Shown: one piece after another, positions 34,096 through 42,521 of the stretch
How the letters are laid out: every line of letters starts with the position of its first letter
Numbering within the stretch: position 1 is the first letter of the stretch
From: Marinimicrobium sp050113635
GTDB lineage: Bacteria; Pseudomonadota; Gammaproteobacteria; Pseudomonadales; Cellvibrionaceae
Length of the DNA: 64,000 bases
Direction: 5' to 3'
Assembly: GCF_050113635.1 (NCBI RefSeq)
Contig: NZ_JBNJLT010000003.1
Location: forward strand, 248,001 to 312,000
Notes under the pieces: generated by a model
The model's input: only the letters and a program-made list of their open reading frames with translations
Told to the model about the DNA's origin: nothing
Database searches by the model: none
Translations under genes and position numbers: made by a program

Positions 34096-34548
34096 ATGGT
34101 GAATAACCGTTACAAGGTGAACCTGTCGCGCCAGTTGGCTGAGTGCGAGGCCAATTACTGGCGTTTGAGCAAGCTGTTGCCGAATGCACCGGTAACGGTC
34201 GGCGATGAATGGCAGTTTGCGATCAGCAGCGGTGATCGTCATTGGCGGACTCGCCTCCTTGTAACAGAGTCTTCCCGGTACACCGTTACGGTGCAGCTGA
34301 GCCAGTTGGACAATATGGCGAGAGACAGTCAGCCATGGAAAGCACCCCAGCTCACTGTCCGGCTTTATGTGGATGCGCAACTGGCGGAGGTATTGGCCTG
34401 GGAGCATCACCGCCGTCTGCAGCCCCGATACGCTTATCCCAACCGGGCGATGTATCAGCAAGACGAGAAAGCCCAGCTTAACCGCTTTCTCGGCGAGTGG
34501 CTGGGTTTATGCCTGGAGAAGGGCCATTCGCTGGAGCCGGTCTGGTAA
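34096..34548 (+). CDS. yqiB: DUF1249 family protein YqiB
   Basis: A 150-residue soluble protein. It begins YKVNLSRQLAECEANYWRL and ends with LNRFLGEWLGLCLEKGHS, both typical of YqiB/DUF1249, with RYAYPNRAMYQQDEK between. The function is unknown; the conserved position between nudF and cpdA supports the call. 106 bases separate it from nudF. Confidence 0.87.
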   Translation: MVNNRYKVNLSRQLAECEANYWRLSKLLPNAPVTVGDEWQFAISSGDRHWRTRLLVTESSRYTVTVQLSQLDNMARDSQPWKAPQLTVRLYVDAQLAEVLAWEHHRRLQPRYAYPNRAMYQQDEKAQLNRFLGEWLGLCLEKGHSLEPVW

Positions 34549-34687
34549 AGCTTCACATTTTTATACAAAAAACCGAATCCCGGCCCCGTGGCGCCTTGCG
34601 CCGCTTATCACGAGTGGTTATTCTCGATAAAAGTCTTGCGCCCTACAAAAGTGCTTCCCCGGAAACACTGGGTCGCGGGGAATAGAA

Positions 34688-34713
34688 ATTACTGGACTCT
34701 ATTACTGGACTAG
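34688..34713. repeat. 13-bp tandem duplication before cpdA
   Basis: ATTACTGGACTCT (34688-34700) is followed directly by ATTACTGGACTAG (34701-34713), matching at 11 of 13 positions and ending 10 bases before the cpdA GTG. Its effect on initiation is unknown. Confidence 0.6.
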
Positions 34714-34723
34714 CGAGACGCTC

Positions 34724-35506
34724 GTGCGCCTTATTCAGATTACCGACTGCCACTTGGGCCCGTTATCTGACCCGTCTCTCTTGGGATTGAATACCGATCA
34801 AAGCCTGACGGATGTGTTACAGCTGGTTGCTGAGGAGCAACCGGGCTTTGATGCTATTGTCTGTACCGGTGATATTGCCAGTGATGCCCATGAAGAATGT
34901 TACGGTCGTTTTGTGGACGCTGTGCGAGAGCAGTTCACAGCGCCGTTGGGCTGGCTTCCTGGTAACCACGACTCCGCTGTGGTGATGGCTGGCCTGGAGC
35001 ATGAGTTCGTGCCCGAGTCTCGCGTTATGATCCTGGGGGAGTGGCTGCTGATACTGCTGGATTCGGCTGTGCCGGGCGAAGTGTACGGTCATCTTGCAGA
35101 AAGTGAACTCGAATTTTTGGAACACACCCTCGCCAGCCACGGCTCGCGCCCAACGTTGATTCTGCTCCACCATCAGGCCGTGCCGGTTGGCAGTCACTGG
35201 ATTGATCAGTACACCCTCAGGAATGCGGCAGAATTCTTTGCGCTCATTGATCGTCACCCGCATGTGAAGGCTGTTTCCTGGGGGCATGTGCATCAGGCGT
35301 ATCAGGGAGAGCGTAACGGGGTCCAACTGTATGCCACCCCGGCCACTTGTATTCAATTCAAACCGGGCAGCGAAGCGTTTGCGGTGGATACCGCCATGCC
35401 GGGTTATCGCTGGTTCGAACTGGCGGATGACGGTTCGCTGCAAACGGGTGTCTCGCGGGTGCGGGACCGGGAGTACCCGATAGACTACCAGTCTTCAGGT
35501 TATTGA
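34724..35506 (+). CDS. cpdA: 3',5'-cyclic-AMP phosphodiesterase
   Basis: A 260-residue calcineurin-like metallophosphoesterase that lowers cAMP. All metal-site motifs are visible: ITDCHLG, CTGDIASDAH, PGNHDS, LLHHQAVPVG and SWGHVHQ. The start is GTG 34724, with only a weak GAGA upstream. The stop overlaps the start of yqiA by one base (TGATG), so the two are translationally coupled. Confidence 0.92.
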   Translation: MRLIQITDCHLGPLSDPSLLGLNTDQSLTDVLQLVAEEQPGFDAIVCTGDIASDAHEECYGRFVDAVREQFTAPLGWLPGNHDSAVVMAGLEHEFVPESRVMILGEWLLILLDSAVPGEVYGHLAESELEFLEHTLASHGSRPTLILLHHQAVPVGSHWIDQYTLRNAAEFFALIDRHPHVKAVSWGHVHQAYQGERNGVQLYATPATCIQFKPGSEAFAVDTAMPGYRWFELADDGSLQTGVSRVRDREYPIDYQSSGY

Positions 35507-36087
35507 TGGCAACATGTGCTCGCCTGCTCTATCTGCACGGCTTTCTCAGCTCTCCCCAGTCGTTCAAGGCCCGTCAAGTCGCGCAGTGGCTGGCGGCCAA
35601 CCGCCCTGACATTGAGTATCATTGCCCCCACCTGACCCCTTATCCTGATGAGACGGCGGAGCATCTGTTGGCTCTGGCCCACTATGGAAAGCCGCTGTAC
35701 CTGATGGGAAGTTCGCTCGGAGGCTTCTGGGCCACCTGGCTCGCTGAGCAGACCGGAGCCCCGGCGGTATTGATCAACCCGGCGGTATCTCCCTGGCAAT
35801 TTATGCCCGATTATCTGGAGGTTGACCTTCAGGGCTATCACACCGATGATACCTACCGGTTGGACGCCACCCACGTGGCGGCGATTCAGCGATATGATGT
35901 GAATCCCATAACGTGCCTCAGGCGGCTGTGGCTGCTGGTCCAGCAAGGGGATGAAACGCTGGATTTCCGCCAGGCCGTCAGTAAATACCAGGGGGCGAAA
36001 CAGACGGTGGAACCTGGGGGCGATCACAGTTTTCAGGGATTCGAGCGCTACATCCCGGATGCCCTGGCGTTTTTCGAAAAGCGGTAA
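35506..36087 (+). CDS. yqiA: YqiA-type alpha/beta-hydrolase esterase
   Basis: A 193-residue esterase of the UPF0227 family. It begins LLYLHGFLSSPQSFKA, has the nucleophile elbow MGSSLGGFWATWL, and the catalytic His in GGDHSFQGFERY; an Asp in QQGDETLDF completes the triad. Substrate preference in E. coli is for short-chain esters. Coupled to cpdA and located 111 bases before parE. Confidence 0.9.
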   Translation: MATCARLLYLHGFLSSPQSFKARQVAQWLAANRPDIEYHCPHLTPYPDETAEHLLALAHYGKPLYLMGSSLGGFWATWLAEQTGAPAVLINPAVSPWQFMPDYLEVDLQGYHTDDTYRLDATHVAAIQRYDVNPITCLRRLWLLVQQGDETLDFRQAVSKYQGAKQTVEPGGDHSFQGFERYIPDALAFFEKR

Positions 36088-36198
36088 TACCGGGAGTGCT
36101 CCTCGACCTTATCCGCAGGCAGGCAAGGTCGGTCAAACTACGCATTCAACCAGTTACGAATTCAATCAGAAGATCGACGACAGAGTTAGTACCCTTTT

Positions 36199-38088
36199 AT
36201 GGCAAATTACTCCTCAGAAGATATTGAAGTCCTCACGGGGCTTGATCCGGTCAAGAAACGGCCGGGTATGTACACCGACACCACCCGCCCGAACCATCTG
36301 GCACAGGAAGTGATCGATAACAGCGTGGATGAGGCGCTGGCGGGGCACGCCAGGAATATACAAGTGGTTCTCCACAAGGACCATTCCGTGACCATCTCTG
36401 ATGATGGCCGTGGCATGCCGGTGGATATTCACCCTGAGCAAGGCAAGCCGGGTGTTGAAGTGATCCTCTCCACTTTGCATGCCGGGGGAAAGTTTTCCAA
36501 TAAGAACTACCAGTTTTCCGGCGGCCTGCACGGCGTCGGTGTGTCGGTGGTCAACGCGCTGTCCAAAATGCTGGAGATTACCATCAAGCGCGATGGGCAG
36601 GTGCACCGCATGGGCTTTATGGATGGCGATAAGGCGTCCGACCTGGAAGTCATTGATACCTGCGGTAAACGCAATACCGGCACCAGCATTCGCTTTTTAC
36701 CCAACCCGACGTATTTTGATTCCCACAAATTCAGCGTCAGCCGTCTGCGCCATGTGTTGCGCGCCAAGGCCGTACTGTGCCCGGGCCTCACGGTGACCTT
36801 TAAAGATGAGCAGTCCGGGGAAACCGACGAATGGTTTTACGAAGATGGGCTGAAAGATTATTTGCGCGGCTCCACCCAGGGCTGGGAGACGCTGCCGGAG
36901 GAACCGTTCGTTGGTGAATTCAATGGCAAAACCGAAGCGGTAAGCTGGGCGGTGCAGTGGCTGCCGGAAGGCGGCGAGTTGGTGCAGGAAAGCTACGTTA
37001 ACCTTATTCCCACCGCTCAAGGTGGAACCCACGTAAACGGCCTGCGCACCGGCTTGTTGGATGCCCTGAGAGACTACTGTGAGTTTCGCAACCTGCTGCC
37101 ACGCGGGGTGAAACTGGCCCCGGAAGATGTCTGGGCCAACTGCAGTTACGTGTTGTCCTCCAAACTGGCGGATCCGCAATTCTCTGGACAGACTAAAGAG
37201 CGTTTATCGTCCCGTGAAGCGGCGGCGTTTGTGTCCGGTATCGCCAAAGATGCGTTTGCATTGTGGTTGAACCAACACACGGAGGATGGCGATAAACTCG
37301 CCGAGTTGTGTATCAATAACGCGCAGCGCCGCGTGCGCTCCAGCAAAAAAGTGGCGCGTAAAAAGGTGACACAGGGCCCGGCGCTGCCCGGCAAGCTGGC
37401 GGACTGCTCCAGCTCTGATCCGTTGCGCAGCGAATTGTTTTTGGTGGAAGGTGACTCCGCCGGTGGCTCGGCCAAGCAGGCACGGGACCGTGAATACCAG
37501 GCGATTATGCCGTTGCGCGGCAAGATCCTGAATACCTGGGAAGTGGATGCAGGGGATATTTTCTCCAATCAGGAGGTGCATGATATTTCCGTTGCCCTGG
37601 GCGTGGACCCGGGGGCGGCGGACCTGAGTCAGTTGCGGTATCACAAGATCTGTATTCTGGCCGATGCCGATTCCGATGGTTTGCACATTGCCACGCTATT
37701 GTGCGCTCTGTTCGTGCGGCACTTCCGTCCGCTGGTGGAAAATGGCCATGTGTTTGTCGCCATGCCACCTTTATACCGCATTGATGTGGGCAAGGATGTG
37801 TACTACGCGCTGGATGAGAGTGAGAAAAACGGTGTGCTGGAGCGCATTGAGGCGGAGAAGAAAAAGGGCAAAGTGAATGTTCAGCGCTTCAAAGGGCTGG
37901 GTGAGATGAATCCGTTGCAGCTGCGGGAAACTACGATGGCTCGCGATACCCGCCGCCTGGTTCAGCTGGGCATCGACGATGTGGACGAGACTTTGCAGAT
38001 GATGGATATGTTGCTCGGCAAGAAGCGGGCACCGGATCGTCGGACCTGGCTGGAGAGTAAGGGTAATCTGGCGGATATTGCGGTTTAA
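36199..38088 (+). CDS. parE: DNA topoisomerase IV subunit B
   Basis: A 629-residue ATPase subunit of topoisomerase IV, which unlinks sister chromosomes; E. coli ParE is 630. GHKL ATPase motifs are EVIDNSVDEALAG, DDGRGMPVD and GGLHGVGVSVVNALS. The TOPRIM domain has EGDSAGGSAKQARDREYQ and DADSDGLHIA. The lack of a long C-terminal insertion and the position after yqiA separate it from GyrB. No strong ribosome-binding site precedes ATG 36199. Confidence 0.96.
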   Translation: MANYSSEDIEVLTGLDPVKKRPGMYTDTTRPNHLAQEVIDNSVDEALAGHARNIQVVLHKDHSVTISDDGRGMPVDIHPEQGKPGVEVILSTLHAGGKFSNKNYQFSGGLHGVGVSVVNALSKMLEITIKRDGQVHRMGFMDGDKASDLEVIDTCGKRNTGTSIRFLPNPTYFDSHKFSVSRLRHVLRAKAVLCPGLTVTFKDEQSGETDEWFYEDGLKDYLRGSTQGWETLPEEPFVGEFNGKTEAVSWAVQWLPEGGELVQESYVNLIPTAQGGTHVNGLRTGLLDALRDYCEFRNLLPRGVKLAPEDVWANCSYVLSSKLADPQFSGQTKERLSSREAAAFVSGIAKDAFALWLNQHTEDGDKLAELCINNAQRRVRSSKKVARKKVTQGPALPGKLADCSSSDPLRSELFLVEGDSAGGSAKQARDREYQAIMPLRGKILNTWEVDAGDIFSNQEVHDISVALGVDPGAADLSQLRYHKICILADADSDGLHIATLLCALFVRHFRPLVENGHVFVAMPPLYRIDVGKDVYYALDESEKNGVLERIEAEKKKGKVNVQRFKGLGEMNPLQLRETTMARDTRRLVQLGIDDVDETLQMMDMLLGKKRAPDRRTWLESKGNLADIAV

Positions 38089-38162
38089 ATATTGCGGCTT
38101 AAAAGGGTGGCTTAACAGAAGCCTCTTTGGAAGAGGTTGCGGCGGCACTTCGCATCGCGTGC

Positions 38163-38269
38163 GGAGGGCGTAAAGGGCACTTTGAGACACGCCGTAAACC
38201 CATCCATGGGGGCTCGGGTTACCCGCCGTCCAGGCGGGTAACGGTCTCAAAGTGCCCTTTACGCCCTCC
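38163..38269. repeat. Large nested palindrome, REP-like, between convergent genes
   Basis: A 26-base arm (38163-38188) has a perfect reverse complement at 38244-38269; the arm begins GGAGGGCGTAAAGGGCAC and ends TTTGAGAC. Inside lies a second perfect hairpin, TTACCCGCC (38219-38227) with GGCGGGTAA (38233-38241). Between them is an ACGCCGTAAACCCATCCATG block resembling an intergenic repeat I recall from marine gammaproteobacteria. It sits between convergent parE and the acyltransferase gene and could terminate both. Confidence 0.8.
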
Positions 38270-38320
38270 TCTGGTGCTATTCTGAAGCTGCAGTGTCCCG
38301 GTGCGAGGTTTTGAACGGAC

Positions 38321-39235
38321 TCAGTACAGGGACGCTTCACCCTCGGGGCGCGTTTTAAAGCGGCGGTGTACCCACATGTACTGCTCCGGACACTCCCGCA
38401 CTCTTGCTTCGATAAATTGATTCACCCGCCGCGCGTCTTCCTTTTCATCGCCCGTTGGTAAGTCCGTCAGCGGGGGATAAACCTTGATGTCATAGCCTGT
38501 ACCATCCGCGCGGCGGTAATGCGTGAAGGGAATGATTCGGGCGCGTCCCATGCGCATGAGCTGGGTGGTGGCGGTCACCGTGGCGGCCGGTATTCCACAG
38601 AAGGGCACAAAAACGTGGGGGCGCCTGGGGCCGTAATCCTGATCTGGCGCGTACCATACGGGGCGGCCCTGGCGCAGTCGGCGCACCATCAGCCGCATGT
38701 CTTCGCGGGCAATGGCAACACCACCACTGAAGCGTTCGCGCCCCCGGCGTTGAATCCAGTCGTACACCGGGTTTTTATGTGGCCGGTACAGGCCGTCCAG
38801 GGAGTGGCTCAAACACAGCAGCTTGGCGCCCAGGTCGAGGTGGGTAAAGTGCATGGCTAACAGCACGACGCCCTGGCCCTCATCGCGGGCTTGCTGCAAA
38901 TGCTCCAGCCCCTCAATGGTATATAGCTTCTCCAGTCGGCGACGGGGCCAGAACCATGCCATGCCGGTTTCGAACAGTGCCTGGGCGGTGGATTCGATAT
39001 TGGCGCGCGCCAGGGTTTCACGCTGGGGCGATGTCAGGTCAGGGAAGCAAAGCGCCAGGTTGCGCAAGGCCGTGCGACGGCGGCTTTTGGCCAGTCTCCA
39101 GACCATTCGGCCCATGCCGCGCCCGAGGGTCATTTGTGCGCGGTAAGGAAGGCGGGACACCAGCCACCACAACCCGAACCCCAGCCAGGTAAACCAATAA
39201 CGTGGATGCAGCAGGCGGCGGTGAAACTGTGGCAT
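38321..39235 (-). CDS. LpxL-type lipid A late acyltransferase
   Basis: A 304-residue inner-membrane enzyme of the LpxL/LpxM/LpxP group. The catalytic HX4D motif is AMHFTHLDLGAKLL, and YAPDQDYG and VPFCGIPAATVTATTQLMRM are family signatures. It should add a secondary acyl chain to Kdo2-lipid A. Which chain and position cannot be told from sequence alone. The kdkA gene is 29 bases upstream on the same strand, so a two-gene lipid A-core operon is likely. Confidence 0.88.
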   Translation of the reverse strand: MPQFHRRLLHPRYWFTWLGFGLWWLVSRLPYRAQMTLGRGMGRMVWRLAKSRRRTALRNLALCFPDLTSPQRETLARANIESTAQALFETGMAWFWPRRRLEKLYTIEGLEHLQQARDEGQGVVLLAMHFTHLDLGAKLLCLSHSLDGLYRPHKNPVYDWIQRRGRERFSGGVAIAREDMRLMVRRLRQGRPVWYAPDQDYGPRRPHVFVPFCGIPAATVTATTQLMRMGRARIIPFTHYRRADGTGYDIKVYPPLTDLPTGDEKEDARRVNQFIEARVRECPEQYMWVHRRFKTRPEGEASLY

Positions 39236-39264
39236 CAGTGGACCTCTTCGGTGTGATCAGGCCA

Positions 39265-39993
39265 CTATTCTAACCGATAGTCTCGAAGGAGGGCCTGTAA
39301 CAGCTGTTCGGCCTGGGGTTTGGCGGTCTCCGGCCAGTATTTGTGTACGCCGCGAGACAGGCGGCGCAGGTTGGCCTGCTTCCAGCCGGTGTCGGGCCGA
39401 TGATGGTGGTGCTGGCAGCCGCGGTCAAAATCGATCAGAAACACCTTCCCGGTCGAGGTTTGAATCAGAATGTTGGCGGGATTGAGATCGGCGTGAAAAA
39501 CACCGGCATCGTGAAAACGCCGGATACAACGTCCCGCCGCCGACCAATGCACAGCATCGTCGGGAGACTGAAAGCTCAGCAGCGGGCGGGTGTCAGGCAG
39601 TCGCTCCACGATAATGGCCGCCCGATAGCTGAACAACCCACGCTCGTAGCCCGCGATGACCGGTCGTGGCACCGGCAAGCCCTGATGATGCAGGGATTCC
39701 AGCAGCCGAAACTCCCGCACGGCCCGTACCCGGTGCCGCCCGAGAAAAAGGTAGCGCTGTTTCAGGAGGCGCGCGGGAAGCCCGCCGCGCCGGTAGTGGC
39801 GCAACACCCACTCGCCTCTGGGGCCTGATAAAAACCAGGCGGCACCGCGACCCCCTTCGGCGACCGGTTGAGCGGACAAGCCCCAAGCCTCGGGATCCAG
39901 CCAGTGAAAGTGCGCCTCTTCTACCCGGGGCGTATGCACCAGGTATTGGCCCTTTGCCTCTTGCGTCCAGATTTCAGAAGTGGTCATTACCAT
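39265..39993 (-). CDS. kdkA: 3-deoxy-D-manno-octulosonic acid kinase
   Basis: A 242-residue protein-kinase-fold enzyme that phosphorylates Kdo of Kdo-lipid IV-A. The catalytic loop is FHADLNPANILI and the metal site FLIDFDRG, with RHYRRGGLPARLLKQRYLF in the N-lobe. Presence suggests a single phosphorylated Kdo in the inner core, as in Vibrio and Pseudomonas relatives. ATG 39993 or 39987 could be the start. Confidence 0.92.
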   Translation of the reverse strand: MVMTTSEIWTQEAKGQYLVHTPRVEEAHFHWLDPEAWGLSAQPVAEGGRGAAWFLSGPRGEWVLRHYRRGGLPARLLKQRYLFLGRHRVRAVREFRLLESLHHQGLPVPRPVIAGYERGLFSYRAAIIVERLPDTRPLLSFQSPDDAVHWSAAGRCIRRFHDAGVFHADLNPANILIQTSTGKVFLIDFDRGCQHHHHRPDTGWKQANLRRLSRGVHKYWPETAKPQAEQLLQALLRDYRLE

Positions 39994-40191
39994 TCAGCGC
40001 TTGAAAACGGTGTTGTCAGTCATGAACACGAGTTTAACACTTTCCCGTTAGGGCAATGAAGAAATGGCCGCCAGCACGGGGCGGGTGTTCGCTAATAGTT
40101 GACTGTAACACTCAGGTATTTCCCCGGTGGTTGGGGAGTGGTAGCATACGCACTCATACCGACAGCCGAGATAGAGTGGTTACCGAGGTTT

Positions 40192-41034
40192 ATGCAGCCC
40201 AGCTTTCATTTGTCCGAATCCGCCCGTGATTACCTGATTGACCTATTGGCCCAGCAGGGAGTGGCGGCAGCCCGTATTTTCGTATTGGACCCCGGTACAC
40301 CGAGGGCTGAAACCTGCCTTGCCTATTGCCGGGAAGGTGAGCAGTCCGAGAGTGATCTCGAGGTGTTGGAGGGCGATCTTACCCTCTTTCTGGACAAGCC
40401 CAGTTTGCCGTTTCTCAAAGGGCTGGAGATTGACCTGCAGCGCAATGATGGACAGGCCCAGATTACTATTCGTGCCCCGAATGCCAAGAAGGCGCAAAGT
40501 GCGCAGGGGCGCGAGGTGGTGTTTGAAAGAGAATGCCCCGCCAAACTGGTGCCTTCGGGTGACGATTTGCAGATTCCCAAGGGGGCAGAGGCCGCTATTA
40601 CTCAGGCCCTCGGTGGCAGCTATACACTCTTGTACCACGGGAATCTCATTCGCATTGATGGCAAGGACGCCGATGCGATTGGCCTGAATGCCAACCGCAT
40701 GAATTTCGAGGCGCGGGCCGATGGCACCATTGACGAAGACCAGATCTGGCAAGCGCTCTCAATGGTTTACGATCCGGAAATTCCCGTCAATATCGTTAGT
40801 CTTGGGCTGGTGTATAAAATGCAAGTGGATCAGGCGCACGGTTCAGTGGCGGTTGAAATGACATTGACCGCGCCCGGTTGCGGAATGGGTGATGTGTTAG
40901 TGGATGATGTAAAGCGTCGCCTGTCGGAAGTGCCGAACGTGGTTTCCAGCGACGTGCAGCTGGTGTTCGATCCACCCTGGTCGCGCACGATGATGAGCGA
41001 GGAGGCCCAGCTCGAAACGGGTATGTTTTTCTAA
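40192..41034 (+). CDS. NfuA N-domain fused to SufT (Fe-S cluster assembly)
   Basis: A 280-residue protein. Residues 1-100 resemble the A-type-like N-terminal domain of NfuA: LSESARDYLIDLL, FVLDPGTPRAE, and ITIRAPNAKK near its end. Residues 105-280 are a long-form SufT (MIP18/DUF59): VPSGDDLQIPKG, GGSYTLLYHGNLIRIDGKDA, DPEIPVNIVSLGLVY (194-208) and TAPGCGMGD with Cys230. The usual NfuA C-terminal CxxC domain is missing, replaced by SufT. It probably acts in cluster assembly or carriage. ATG 40192 is chosen since a GAGG is close upstream and the domain starts there; TTG 40099 is the upstream alternative. Confidence 0.8.
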   Translation: MQPSFHLSESARDYLIDLLAQQGVAAARIFVLDPGTPRAETCLAYCREGEQSESDLEVLEGDLTLFLDKPSLPFLKGLEIDLQRNDGQAQITIRAPNAKKAQSAQGREVVFERECPAKLVPSGDDLQIPKGAEAAITQALGGSYTLLYHGNLIRIDGKDADAIGLNANRMNFEARADGTIDEDQIWQALSMVYDPEIPVNIVSLGLVYKMQVDQAHGSVAVEMTLTAPGCGMGDVLVDDVKRRLSEVPNVVSSDVQLVFDPPWSRTMMSEEAQLETGMFF

Positions 41035-41176
41035 AGCTCGCTCTCCTGAACCTCACTCTCCTGAACAATGAGGGGTAACGCACAGCGCGGTGTGTGTGCG
41101 TCTACTACACTAAACGTAGTGGTGTTCTACCTTTGCTGTTCCCTCAATACCTCTTCCCAGAGATAAGGAGAGTACG

Positions 41177-42502
41177 ATGTATAAGAGAGTTGTTCACACC
41201 GCGTTAACCGTTACCGCCTTCGCTGTACCCTCTGTGGCGCTGGCTTCTTCCTTTCAACTGCTCGAGCAGAGCCCGGCCCAGATGGGCAAGGCATTTGCCG
41301 GCACGGCGTCGGACATCACCGACGCTTCCACTGTGTATTTTAACCCCGCTGGGATGGCGCGCCTGGACCGCGCCAGCATGACCGTTGGTGCCAATGTGGT
41401 CGCCACCGAGGCGCGTTTTATCGATGATGGATCGACCTTCCCCGGGGAGGGCGGAGTGACGGACGAGGATGGTTTCATTCCCAACGTCTATCTGGTGCTC
41501 CCCATGGAAAACGGGGTGACCGTCGGATTCGGTGCGGGTGGACCTTTTGGCCTGTCCAGTGATTTTGGCACGCAATGGCCGGGCCGCTACTCCGCCACCT
41601 TCAGTGAATTGGAGGTGATGAACCTGAACGTTAATGCGGCCTGGGCGCCCAACGACTGGATTGCATTTGGCCTGGGGGTTAATTACCAGAGTATGGATGT
41701 GACGCTGGAAAGCCAGGTCGATTCCACGCTGGGTGTGAACCCCTCTCCAGCCACGGACAGCAGCGCGGTTATCGAGGGTGATGACAGTGACTTCGTGTTT
41801 GACTTCAGTGTGTTGCTGACCCCGACCGAGGCTACCCGTATCGGGTTGTCTTGGCGCCAGGGAGGAGAGTTTAGCCTCGACGGCGATGCCGTCTTCAACC
41901 GCAACGCCGCCTGTGCCCCGGGTCAGGGGTTTCCAACGGGGGCGCCGCCCGCGCCAACAACTGGAACACTTTGCGCTGGGACATTGGCCGCCTTGGAAGG
42001 CCCTGTCGCGGCCAATGTCGAATTGCCGGACACCCTGACGTTGAGCCTCTCTCATCAGGTCAATGATCGGTGGGCACTGCATGCGGATGTGGCGCAGACC
42101 CGGTGGAGCAGCATTCAGGATATCGCAGTGATCAATGTGAATAGCGGAGCGGCGGTGGATCAACTGGACCTTCGTTACGACGATACCCTTCGCGTCGCGT
42201 TGGGCACCACGCTGAACGTTTCCGAGCATTTTACCTGGCGTATCGGCGTGGCTCAGGATGAATCCCCTCAGACCGACCCGGAATTTGTCAGTGCGCGTAT
42301 TCCCGACCAGGATCGTACCTGGGTAGCCACGGGTGTGAACTGGGCCTTCTCGGATCACGTTTCGATTGATGTCAGCTACGCGCATTTGTCGGTGGATGAT
42401 GCCAACCTGCTGGATGTGGACGAAACCAGTGGCAGGACGCTGCGAGGCGCTTTCGACAATAAAGTAGAAATCTACGCGGCCCAGTTGAATTGGGCGTTCT
42501 AG
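41177..42502 (+). CDS. FadL/OmpP1/TodX-family outer-membrane transporter
   Basis: A 441-residue 14-strand barrel protein for hydrophobic substrates such as long-chain fatty acids. The signal peptide ends ALA and the mature N-terminus SSFQLLEQSPAQMGKAFAGT is the plug region typical of FadL, followed by the NPAGMARL motif. It ends in an aromatic residue (LNWAF) as outer-membrane barrels do. AAGGAGAG lies just before ATG 41177. It stands alone, so the substrate is unspecified. Confidence 0.9.
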   Translation: MYKRVVHTALTVTAFAVPSVALASSFQLLEQSPAQMGKAFAGTASDITDASTVYFNPAGMARLDRASMTVGANVVATEARFIDDGSTFPGEGGVTDEDGFIPNVYLVLPMENGVTVGFGAGGPFGLSSDFGTQWPGRYSATFSELEVMNLNVNAAWAPNDWIAFGLGVNYQSMDVTLESQVDSTLGVNPSPATDSSAVIEGDDSDFVFDFSVLLTPTEATRIGLSWRQGGEFSLDGDAVFNRNAACAPGQGFPTGAPPAPTTGTLCAGTLAALEGPVAANVELPDTLTLSLSHQVNDRWALHADVAQTRWSSIQDIAVINVNSGAAVDQLDLRYDDTLRVALGTTLNVSEHFTWRIGVAQDESPQTDPEFVSARIPDQDRTWVATGVNWAFSDHVSIDVSYAHLSVDDANLLDVDETSGRTLRGAFDNKVEIYAAQLNWAF

Positions 42503-42521
42503 GGGCTGCCTGGTATAAACG

